From Parasponia andersonii (taxonomy: Eukaryota; Streptophyta; Magnoliopsida; Rosales; Cannabaceae): 64,000 nt of DNA. The notes beneath the pieces were generated by a model. That model was not told the DNA's origin. It did no database searches and saw only the letters and a list, made by a program, of their open reading frames with translations. Positions 46,964-58,113 of the stretch are shown here, piece after piece (the first letter of the stretch is position 1; every line of letters begins with the position of its first letter). The DNA is taken from contig JXTB01000081.1 of assembly GCA_002914805.1 (NCBI GenBank), positions 892,986 to 956,985 of the forward strand, given 5' to 3'. The position numbers and the translations under genes were made by a program.

Positions 46964-48275
46964 CACTTATCCAATTAGTGCAGTCTTCTATTCAAATTTA
47001 TTACTTGTCAATCCTTAAAGCTCCCTACAACGTAACAAAGATGTTAGAGAAGTTGATACGAGACTTTTTTTTTGGGAGGGCGGTGATCAAATGGGTGCGG
47101 ACCATTTGGCGGCTTGGGATGTGCTTTGTCATTCAAAAATGCAAGGCGGGCTTAGAATTGGTAAAGTATCAGCTAAAAATAGAGCTCTTTTAATGAAGTG
47201 GTTGTGGAGATTCCCTATCGAAATGAATTCCTTGTGGCGTAAAGTCATTAAGAGCAAATATGGGCTTTCCTCCAACCAATAGGGATACGGTACCAGCAAA
47301 AAAGACGACCTTAAGAAGCCCCTGGAAAACAATATCCGAATTCCTCAAACATGTAAGATTTAGAGCGGGAAGTGGATCTAGGATTAGATTTTGGGAGTAG
47401 CCTTTCCTTCTCTGTACAGACTTTCCTCCTTCAATAACAGAGTCATTGCGGATTTTTTGAACAATCGTCTACAAATTCAGGTGACTATCAGCTGGAATTT
47501 TCACTTTTTGAGGAACTTAAATGATAGAGAAATCACTCAACTACTGAATCTTCTTACCCGGTTGGACTCAGTCGGATTATGCTCCCTAGTTGAGGATAGG
47601 AGAATTTGGGTAGGAAATTCTTCATAATGTTTCTCCTGCAAATTAGCATTTGCATGCTCAATCTTCAAGGATAATGTGGCTATCTTTTCCCTAGCTAAGT
47701 CCTTATGGAAAGCCCCAATTCCTTCTAAAGTTAAGGTATTTGGATATCTTTTAGCATTGGATAGGCTAAAAACTCGTGTTGTGCTGCAAACAAGGCATTA
47801 TCCCCAGGATGGTGTGTTTTATGTAAGAACGACGCCAATCTTTAGATCATCTATTTCTGCATTGTAAGTTCTCCATGAAGCTTTGGTACAATATGTTGAA
47901 TGAGTTTGGCAAGAGTTGGGTGGTCCCTAGGTCGTGTCAGGATTTGGTAGGACTTGGGCAAGGTCTTCGTATTAATTGGAGAGGAAGAAGCCTTTGGAAG
48001 GTAATTGTGTTGGCTGGATTTTGGGGACTTTAGTTAGAAAGAAACCAAAGAATCTTCGAAGGAAAGGAAGATTGTTTGGATCTGGTGTGGGATAGGGTTA
48101 GATTATGGGTTGCTACTTGATTGTATGATGAAAAAAACTTCAAAGGCTTGGCCTTTTCTGTCGTTCTTTGTTGTAAATTGTTATATTCTGTTTCTTGGTG
48201 TGGATTTCTTATCCACTTTCTTTGTATTTTTCTTTCTCAATAATACAAAGCTCGTTTCTTATCAAAAAAAAAAAC
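46964..48275 (+). pseudogene. LINE-B ORF2, 3' part and tail
   Basis: Resumes exactly where the LINE was cut (CACTTATCCAAT...). It encodes KMLEKLIRDFF, the zf-RVT-like FLRNLNDREITQLLNLL (about 47500) and KSLWKAPIPSKVKVFGYLLA (47700), then the WLERNQRIFEGK end in broken frames. It finishes with the family terminus CGTTTCTTATC plus an A-tail. Confidence 0.85.
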
Positions 48276-48277
48276 TC

Positions 48278-49105
48278 TTCTAGAAACCCCTAAAAAGGTT
48301 TAGGATCTAGGGTAAAATACCCTAATTTGAATAACCCCTAAATTTCCACTATTCTATCACCTCTGTTTATGATCCATTTTCCCTCTCTTTTATTCTAATA
48401 ATGATTTCAAACTTAATTATTCCAATTTGATTAAGTTTTAGGGACGTACCCCAAAACACTAACAATAATATAAGGTCATAATATGACAATACAACATTAC
48501 TTATAAATATTTCTATAGGAATTATGCACAGTATCGAAAAGCGATGAACAAGATATATCTTTATAATATGAATGCATGAAAAATGGCCAAGAGGGTAGTA
48601 ATTGAAGAATTTAGAAGGCCTAGAGGTAACATGTTCATGTGAGACAATTAGTGGCTGTACAAGTATGCATAAGTGTACTGTATCTGACAAACAATTCAAG
48701 ATTTATGCCCATTAAAAGATACCAAATGAACAATGACTAATCATCCTCTACACATTTAAGGTCCAAGATGAATACTTGTTAATCACTTAGGCTTCGTTTG
48801 GCATGCGAGATAGGATGGAATTAGATTGGACTATTTTAAAGGATTAGACTATTTTAAAGGATTGGATGAGTTAGGATATGATTTAGTCTAACCCTATCCC
48901 ATGTTTTGTTTGCTACTTTTTGTTCTGGGGTAAGTCCTTAAAACATATCCAAATTGACTTAATTAAGTTAAACAAATATTTGATTAAAAAGAATAAAATT
49001 GGATCGGAAGCATAGGAAAAACATAATAGAATAGTGGTAATTTAGGGGTCAATCAAATTAAGGTATTTTACCCTAGACCCTAAATCTTTTAGGAGTTTCT
49101 AGAAC
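48278..49105. repeat. Imperfect inverted repeat flanking a 450-bp loop
   Basis: The left arm (about 48278-48465) reads TTCTAGAAACCCCTAAAAAG...GGGTAAAATACCCTAATTTGA. The right arm (about 48922-49105) is its reverse complement with mismatches (e.g. TTAAGGTATTTTACCCTAGA). The match is strongest over the outer 85 bp. The left arm starts right after the LINE-B A-tail. Confidence 0.7.
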
Positions 49106-49911
49106 AAGGACGTCTTGCACAAAATTAGGAGAAAAACAACCACTATTATGCACATAAACAATTAGCATCAAACCAAGTTCTGGTTTTCAGCTCATGGTTT
49201 TCAATAAAATCATTAAGTTGGCAGCAGCTGAGACGCTTCCAAGGACAACTTACAAATTTCTAAGGATGTTTCAGCAATTTTATGCTAGTTTACTACTGAT
49301 TTCCAATCAATAACAAGGGCAGAAGCTGATTAAATGAGACAAAGAAAGGGTAGTTTGCACCACTTGGCAAAAAGTTATCTAACAAAAAGATTCTTGTCCC
49401 CCACTTTCAACTTGGAGACTAAGGCTTAACAGCCTATAAATAGAGGACAAAGCCCCACAGCACAAGACAACAACCTATCCTTTTTACCCACATTTTCAAT
49501 CAGCTCTCTCTCTCTTTCCTTTGCCATTTTCTTATCGGATCCCTGCAGAGACAAAAACTCTTTCTTTTCTTTGTTTTCTTGTCACCCGATAAGCCTAAAA
49601 TACCCCTAATGTCTCTATATAACACCTAAAGCCATATTTCCATACCAAAACTCTCACTCTAATAGCATTGACACCATATAAATTCCCTCTTTTTAACCTT
49701 GCATGCATGATCAGCACTCTATTCACATAAGCAGTGGCTGATTTTCAGTATTTTACACCATTCAATACTCTAAAATGATCAAAACATGAGTGCATATCCA
49801 TAGATCAATAACTAAGGTTTCGTACTCCATGTTTTTGCAAGTCCAAACCCATCCTCATGCATAGTTAGACTCTAACCTTCATACCAACCATCCCATTTTC
49901 TAAACTCTTAG

Positions 49912-49949
<38 letters not shown>

Positions 49950-51505
49950 CATTGGTATTTGTACACTAAAAAAAATAAAAAAAAAAAGCTCCATAAGGGT
50001 TGAGTGATACAAAGGCCCCAATCATTATGTTTTGTTAATTCTTGTAATTAAGAAATATAATAATAATAATAAAAATCCTTTTTCCCAACCTACTGTGTAA
50101 ATTTATTTATGCTTTAGTACCTTTCATTATATCTATTTACATTTCAGCATCCATTACTTCAATTATTTAGTTATTTACCGACTTGTATATATTTTATTAA
50201 CTGAAATAACTACCTATACTGATATATATCCTATCCTAAAGTTTTATGTTCGATCCCTTTCCATAAGAAGCAAGTAACCACATAATTTCAGCAATCAAGA
50301 ATAACACAAACACTTTTTGTTAGGATAGGATTAGATTTTGTGTTTCATATTTTTAAATAAATAACAAACTTTGAGGTTTTATTTAAATATATATATATAT
50401 AAGTAAAGTTTTTTATCAATTATAAATAAATCAAAATTTCAAAATCTAAATAAGAAATTGAAAAAATAAAATAAAATAAAATCTTTTCTTTTTTTTTTTT
50501 GAAACTCATTTAACAAATTATCAAAAAAAAAAGTTCTAAAATAGCAAATTTTAACAAATTAATTTTGAACAATTACATATATAGTAGATTCATAATGAGA
50601 ACAATATTATACAATTTAGATCTTCAAATATTCATTTTCACTAAATAAAGTAAATAACCAAAGAAAGAAAGAAAAAATAGAGATGAAATGATTATTTAAT
50701 GTATTAAATATTCACCAGAAAGAAACAAGAGGAAGAATAAAATTGCAGTACCTACTACTACTAGAAGTAATAGAAGCATATTTGCAGTTCTTACACTTTC
50801 AAATCCAAAGAGAAACCTCCTCCCATGTCTATCAGATCTGACTACCCTCTACCCCATTATGCAAACTACGCAACAAGAGGTAACAATATCCGGTTCTATG
50901 GAAGTTCAACTAAAATTAAAGCGCACAAAAAGAATATATATATATATATAGAACTAGTCAACATTTCTATCGGGCATTTTGCCAAACACTTTGTTCGCAT
51001 AAAATGAAGTCTACATAGCAACCATAATACCGGGGGAAAAAAAATCCAACAAAGAAATCTAAGCAAAGTGAGGTAAAATCATTTAAAGAAGACAAATTTC
51101 CAGGGGCAAAAAAAAAAAAAGCATGAGTTGAGAGCTAGAATGTTGGAAAAGAATATCAGTGGTTAGGTTTTGAAGAAGTGGTGGTTTGTGTTTTTTCAGA
51201 AAGAGAGAGAGATACCTTGGGTGAGCAAAGGAGAGCCACTAAACAATACCTTAGGCTAGCGGAGGAGAGCCACGGCAATCAACTTGGGCAAGAGAGGAGA
51301 AAAGCGACGAGAGAGAGGAGGGGTGTGAAAACATAATCCCTCCCAATCCCAAATTCTGAAATGGATAATATTATCCCCTTCTAGGGAAACTATTATTGGA
51401 CAGGATTATTTTAGTCCAATCCAAGAGGTTCAAATTGATACACCAAACACAGGAAAAATCTAATCCTATCCCAATCCCCACTTATTTGGCAATCCAAACA
51501 AGCCC
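48791..51505. mobile_element. Candidate PIF/Harbinger-like TIR element(s)
   Basis: The left end GGCTTCGTTTGGCATGCGAG and the reverse complement of the right end GGGCTTGTTTGGATTGCC are similar, and TTA lies immediately outside both. Harbinger elements have TTA/TAA duplications and GGGC(T)TGTTTGG-like termini. Similar inverted motifs also occur at 48890-48912 and about 51430, so this may be several small MITEs rather than one 2.7-kb unit. No transposase was found. Confidence 0.35.
49188..50070 (+). repeat. Diverged direct repeat, copy 2
   Basis: Partner of 38248-39290, same orientation, with TATAAATAG at 49435-49443. It is shorter, with small indels, and carries a TA microsatellite near 49915. 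It has no open frame. Confidence 0.65.
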
Positions 51506-53603
51506 TTAAGGTACTGGATAAATTAATGCTAGCCCCACATATCTTAAAAACATGTAAACATTTCAATGTCCAGGATGAATACTTGTTAATCACTAAAAGA
51601 ACTAGATAAAATTATGATAGGGCTACATTTCTCAGACTATTTTTCGAGTTATTTAAGGGCTGGCTTGAGTTACAACATTCTAATTTTTTTATTTTAAAAG
51701 TAACAATAACGGCGGAGATTTTCCAAAACAACATCTTGAGAGGATGTCCACCATTCATTTTACTTTTTAAAACAGAAAATAGAAATATTACCAAGAAAAA
51801 CCTTAGCATTTTCAAATAACACCATGACAAGAAAACAATCAAAATAAAAGGATGTAGTAGACAATCATTTATAGAACAACTATGTTTGGAAAATCAAGAT
51901 GATTCACCTTATAGAACAATTATGTCTGAAAAGCATGATATCAAGAACAGACCATAGGTCCATTCCATGACCTCAACATGGCAAAAAGGAAAATTATTGC
52001 CAATGCTTCGTAGAAATATGTTAGGGTCAGGCCCCATTGCAAATAAGTCGGAGCCATGAGGCATAAGATGACAAATACCTCATCTCTAGGCAACACAAAA
52101 TATAATCACCTTCTCTTGTGACCTTGCATAGGCGCTAACCTGATCCTCAAAGCTTCTTTTCTGCCTTTCGTGCTCGTAGTTTTAATCATGATCAGACTTT
52201 CTTTCTTTCCTTTATTTTTTCTCTGCAGTTGGATTACAGAGATTGGAGTAGATATTATTTGTTAGGATCTCAATATTGTCCATTTTGGAATCACTAACTT
52301 AAATGGTTTTAATAGAATGCTTATATACAAGTAATAAATATAAGCATTCTAATCAAAAAGTGCCAAATGCAAATATCTTACTCACATACAATACATGAAT
52401 CATCCAGAGGAGATCCACTTAAAACATTTTAATAGGTAGTGCTCAGTGAAAAATTTAGCAAGAAAATTGGTAGAATGAGAATTTAGGGCAGTACGAAGAT
52501 GTTTGCCAATACATTATATGCACTCATTCCAAAGTTAAAAGGACCTCATTAGATCTCTAGATCATGTATATTGAGTAAAACTTGAATCTTTGCTTAAAAA
52601 GGTAAAACTAGATGTGTTTCTCCCATTATATCTTCGCACCAATACCAATTCGATACCCTGAAAAATTTAATTCAAGATGTCCAACAACCTCAACAATTGA
52701 TGAAAGTCAAAAGCCATCAACCTTCTCCATGGCACAAAAATATTGAATTTCTCACCTAGCAGTCACCCTCCCATAAGAAAAGTCCCCAAGCAATCCACCA
52801 TAAGAGACAAATCCTGACACCATAACCAAGCAAGATTTTCTTCTCATATATTCTCCATAATGGCTTAGCAATTGCATAACCCATACAGCAAGACCTTTCC
52901 TAGCTATAACAAAGACCACTAATCGAAGACAAATAATGTTTGTTTATCACTTCCTAAAAAGCCTTGATTAGCAAAAAGAAATGGATGAGTACTATGTCAT
53001 ATTATGCATCACAATAAAATTAAAAATCACAAAGGAATCCAATTCAAATTTACCAACAATTGGCCATTTGGAAATTTAGAAACTCTTGCTTCAATGCCAA
53101 GTCAAGTTGGGTGGTTAATTTACAACAAACCTTCACTCAATAATGTAAAATCATCACTAGACTCACTAGGACATGCACTAAACAACAATTCCAAGAACGA
53201 TGCAACAGGAAAAAGATCGCTTCAGTATAGCTTGCATTGCTTTACCACTGACAAATTACTTTGAAAAGGGTATAGCGTACGGGAGCTCAATAAGCAACAC
53301 CTACAAGCTAGGAGGGTTGGATAATAGATCAGCATCCAATAATAAGCAAAGACTAAGGAATAGTTGTTCCACATTCTAATTGGTCTTCTTTGACCACTTA
53401 ATGTCTGGTTTATTGGAGCGAGGAAACAAGGGTAAATCATGGAGAAAAAGAAGTTATGAATTACGTGGCAATTTTTGAACAAACAAGATGACATTTTGCA
53501 CAGAAGTAGAGGCAATGAATTGGTTCACAATGAGGTAAAAAGAGGATCCTCTAAAAGTGATAAAAAATTTGCTTGTGTAACTAAAAGTTGGGTTTCTTAT
53601 TCT
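50071..53603. other. AT-rich region, no gene seen
   Basis: Poly-A-rich DNA to about 51100, then a purine-rich stretch (51190-51330, GAGAGAG-type). The region includes the right end of the candidate TIR element. Between 51506 and 53603 there is no domain, although the 3' UTR of the F-box gene must lie just below 53604. The ORFs at 53004-53264 and 53222-53515 are short and overlap on opposite strands. Confidence 0.45.
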
Positions 53604-54661
53604 TCACAGAAGAAAGTTAATAAGGCCATGAGATGATATGCACTTAGAATTTAACATGGCAAAGCACATAGTCTTACCCTTACTGCATCTTTTCTGCTTC
53701 TTTGATTTGATATTAGTCTCGCATACATCTTTCACACCACTCACTGATTCATTAGGCCGTAAAGGATGATGGTTCAATGACTTTAACTCCTCTGTCACAG
53801 AACCAAGCCTCTGTTTCTCGTCCCTCTGCCTCAAAACGTAGGCAAAAAGAAAACCATCACACTATTCTTTATAGTTTTTCTCTTCAAATGACCAAAATCA
53901 TTAATCTCACAACTTACGTAAGCTTTCTCGAACCCTAAAATCTGCTGCCTGCAAAGCTTGAGCTCCATCTCAACAGCATGCACCCGAGACTCAACGGGCA
54001 CAACATTCTGCTCCACTATCTGTTTGTGCCTTCCACGGATAACCTCGGGCTGCCATACATTCAATGCCACCGAAGCTTGCCTGGATGAATCAAAACATGA
54101 AAAACTACGACTACACTTTATATAAGTAAACCCTATTAATGATAAATTCAAAGATTATTACCTGACCTTGCTTAAATTCGATAACTCTACAAGAGTTGCT
54201 CTCATCTTCTCCTTCTCCTCCGCCAAGCGAAACCCCAATTCCCGAAGCTTTCTAGAATGTTCCGCAATTTGACTCTCCTTCCTCAGCACCGCCCTCCTGT
54301 GAGCCGCAATCTTCTTCTCTCTATCCCTCTCAAACCTAAACCCTAAACTTATATCAGAAACAAAAAGATATCTTAATCCTAACCCTAATTCATTTTTGCT
54401 GCTTTCTGAGCTTCCATGGAAGAAAACGAAGAAAACTGACCTAAACCTGTAGAGTAACTTGGAGGAAAGCAATGGAGAAGCGCTTCGGTCGATGGAGAAA
54501 TCTGAGGAGAGAAGAAGCGACCAGAGATCGTCTTCTTGGGATAATCGGCGAAGACGTCTGGAGGAGATTGAGAGGCAGCAGAGGTCTTTAAAGGTGAAAC
54601 CGCAACTTCGAATACCGAGTTCCAGAATTCGCCGCCATAGCTCGTCTGGTAAAGCTGACAT
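53604..54661 (-). CDS. SKIP24: F-box protein SKIP24-like (4 exons)
   Basis: Substrate-recognition component of an SCF ubiquitin ligase; the F-box binds SKP1/ASK. Exons are 54661-54441, 54335-54162, 54080-53918 and 53825-53604, all GT-AG, giving 259 codons. The F-box is at the N-terminus (MSALPDELWRRILELGI...FKDLCCLSISSRRLRRL, about residues 1-45). Then come a basic, heptad-rich region (AAHRRAVLRKESQI, REL...LAEEKEKMRA) and the conserved QASVALNVWQPEVIRGR block, as in Arabidopsis SKIP24. The tail is Lys-rich (KSKKQKRCSKGK). The target protein is unknown. The last exon is the least certain part: donor-like GTAAGG/GTAAGA at 53684-53671 could splice onward. Intron 1 (54440-54336) is 105 nt without a stop. 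LINE-C ends about 200 bp upstream of the ATG. Confidence 0.83.
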
Positions 54662-54859
54662 TTTTTCTTTTTCTTTTTTTTTCCCCCGTAATATGTCTCA
54701 GCAGAGTCCTTTTTTTTTTTTGACTCAAATATCGACGAAACGATAACGAGGGAAATTAAAATAAAAATAAATAAATAAATAAATAAGGGACGCTTAGTCA
54801 GGATACGAACGTGATTGTCGAAGACTAAAAATAATAACAAAACTAATAATGATTAGCGA

Positions 54860-57800
54860 AACTTTAATCTAGACTTCGCAATACAATCACAGGGAGAAAA
54901 CAAAAACAATAGTGATCCACCACTAGATAGAATCTGAAAAATCCTCAAAAAAAACTAAAGAATCGACAACAAAATTATCGAAATTTATGAGAAATGTACT
55001 TCGGGATTTTTCTAGACCAAACTAATCTCTAACGAAAATGAACTTTTAAAAAATGAGACAATAAGATAGAAACTACATAAACGAAATTATTCTCTAACCA
55101 GAATAACTTCCAATCATATTTCCAAACAAAATCAGTCGCATGAATCGTCGCTACTAACTCAGTCTCGAAGGCTTAACCTACTTCCAAAAGAATAGAAAAA
55201 CAAACTCACGATGTGTCCGAAATATCCCTAAACACCTAGAGAGATCTGAAGCATCAAAAGCAAAATCATTAGTATTGACCTTAATCTAAGAATAGGGAGA
55301 GGGGCTTCAGACAATTTCAATAATGTTAGGTACCCTCTGGAATACGAAGCTCCCTCAAAATCAAAAATTTCTAGGCAAAAAAGCAACAAAAGAACAAATG
55401 TGATAAATTCTCTTTGGAAGAGTGACAAAAGCAACAACAAGATGAAGACGCAGTAGGAAGCCGATCATGAAAAGTTCTCTAAAGTAAAACCGGTCTAGGA
55501 AGAAGAATAAAAGAAGACCAAATTTGATTTTCCCAAAAATAATCACTTGTAGAACCAGAAATAGAGACATGCATCAGAATAGGCAGCCAAACTATCTAGA
55601 GAACCCATCCAAAACAAGGTATCCGGATAATCTAAACACATAACTGACTTAATTGTAACTGCAATAGTCAGAAAGCAAGCTTCAAAAGTATAAGTGAAGG
55701 ACCAACCTGAGTCTATCAGGGGATCACCAACTACACTTTCCAAAGGAGGATTGAAAATCATGAGAGAAGAAATTAAGTCGATCAACAAGGAACCCAACCA
55801 ACTATCAGTCCAAAACTTGATCTTGAAATGTCTACCAACAAACCAACAAGACTCTTTGTGCAAATCCTTACATATAGGACAAAGACCAGTCCAAATAAAA
55901 GATTTAATCTGATACCAGAAATCACCATTACTTTTTAAAAAGTAAGCACGAAGATAGATGAATAAGTTAGAATCAATAGTCTTCATCATCTAAACGAACT
56001 TTTTAAGTAGGGCTTTGTCAAGCAGAGATAAATCATGAAGTTCTAAATCGCCGTCCTCCTTGGGACGATAATATTTCCTCCAATAAACTTGAACAAACTT
56101 CTTTTGTAGAGTAGAACTCGTCCAAATAAAATTATGAATTGCCTTTGTCATTTTTCATAATAAAGAACTTAGCCATTTGTAAATCTGAAAAGAATGAAGA
56201 AGTGATCCATAAATCACAAAACTTACCAAAGTTACTCTGCTAACGAATAAAAGAGATAAACCCATCCAACAACAAAATTTAGCCGATAAACTGTCCATTC
56301 AATGAGTCAACCACCTTTGTCGAGGAACACCCACAAATAAAGGAACCTCCAAGTATTGCAATGACTCTCCACCTCGCTTCATACCACAAATAGAAAGCGA
56401 ATCCCTAATTCTCGCAAAGAAGATACCCTAACCAAAGTAGATATGCGACTTTTCCTAATTAACTGTTTGGCCCGAAAGAGACCCATATAACTCAAAGACC
56501 GAGTGAATAACTCTCATTTTCTTAAGGGAAGCTCTACAGAAAATAAGCACATCCTTTGCAAACAAAAAATGTGTCAAGGCACTCCTACCACGAGATATCA
56601 AAATAGAATCAATAGCTCTTGAATTGAATAAATAAGCTAAGTAACGACTCAAGAAGTCCTCAGCAAAGGAGAAAGAATATCATCTTGCCTAACTCCTCAA
56701 GAGTAATGAAAGAAGCCATAAGGTGTCCCATCAAAAAGCACAAAAATGCAAGTTGAATTAAAAATAGTCAAAACTCAATCAATGAAGGTATTCGAAAAGC
56801 TGAAGGACCAAAGAACCTCCGAAACAAAAGACCAATCAATGGAGAAAAAAGCCTTACAAATGTCAATCTTTAAAGCAACATGACCACTGAAAGCCGAATT
56901 GTCCAAGGAGTTGTAACATTCTGAGGCTCCCAGTATACAATCTGCTATTTGTCTACTTTGGACAATGATTCGAATAGATAATTCGAGAACTAATAGGACT
57001 CAGCCTGGTAGCAAAAATTTTAGTGATAACTTTGAAAAATAAATTTTCTAAAGCTATAGACCGAAACTGCTCCATTTTATTTGCCTCAATGACCTTTGGA
57101 ATTAGAACCATAAAATTTGAGTTAATGCCAGGGAACATTTTATTGGTGCGAAAGAATTCTTGAACTACTAAAGCAAAATCATCACCTATAATAGACCAAA
57201 AAGAGCGAAAAATTTCCTAGGATATCCATCCGATCTTGGCGCACTAGAAGGATCTATATCAAAAACTGTATTTCGAAATTCCTATTCAAGTGGAAGGCAC
57301 AACAGAGCAGTATTATCCAATGGAATAACCAAATAGGGAATATGTTCACGGATTATAAAAAGGTCACCTGAATAATGAGGCAGCTCAGAGAAAAGGAAGC
57401 ATAATAATCTATAACATAAGCAGCAATATAAACTGGTTCAGTCACTACCTCATCATTAATCACCAGAGAAGATAAAGACTTATTGGCTTTATGCCTTTTA
57501 AGAGTTGCATGGTAAAATAAAGTATTTCAATCCCTTCCTTTTAGTCATTTAATTTGACATTTGTCTCTCATAAAAGAATCTTTCAAGATTAATGCATTAT
57601 CAATGGCAACTAAAGCATATGTCTATTCTCGAAAAACCTCCTTAGAAAAACTATTATCTTGCAACCTATTATGAATTCCTGTAACCCTATCAGTAGCTCT
57701 ATTAACTTTAGAAGACAAATCTCTAAAAACCTCTCAATTCTAGGTGTGAATAGAAGTTCTGAGAAGTTTGAGTTTCTTCAAGAGACGAGAAGTAAGCCAA

Positions 57801-58110
57801 CTAAAAATCAGAGAAAACCAAATACTAGAAACTAAGTCCAAAAAGATAGGGTCCTTGATCTAAACATTTAGAAAATAACTAGCCTTTGAAGTCTAATTGA
57901 AGCAAAAATCTAAATAGGTAGAGTGTCCACCTCATTAGTACAGACCAAAGTTAAACCAATACCAACCCAAAAGGAGTCAGAAATAGCATCAAAAGAACAG
58001 AGTGGCTCAGCCAAACATACCATATCAGGTTTATAATGAAAATAAAAATCTCTAAGAACAACTTGGGTATTTTTTTTAGAAATACCTCTACAATTCCAGA
58101 AAATATTAGC
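54860..58110 (-). pseudogene. LINE-C ORF2
   Basis: The endonuclease start contains FWNCRGISKKNTQ and KPDMVCLAEP (58110-57990). Reverse transcriptase pieces include LIPKVIEANKMEQFRSIALE (57110) and the active-site box as FAKD (about 56560, normally FADD). The zf-RVT-like region lies at about 55560-55400. Then comes a very decayed C-terminal RNase H-like part (about 55300-54870, WKYDWKLFWLE). The best open stretch is 55989-55543. Confidence 0.78.
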
Positions 58111-58113
58111 TAT

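Larger units (their letters stand above)
39296..48275 (+). mobile_element. LINE-B, 5'-truncated L1-type element split by a gypsy insertion
   Basis: Plus-strand relative of LINE-A. It starts within the endonuclease (GAGCTACAAGAGACTAAAAG near 39303) and ends in an A-tail at about 48265-48275. It is interrupted at 41509/46964 by the chromovirus. Truncation at the 5' end is typical of target-primed reverse transcription. No clear target duplication could be paired. Confidence 0.88.
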
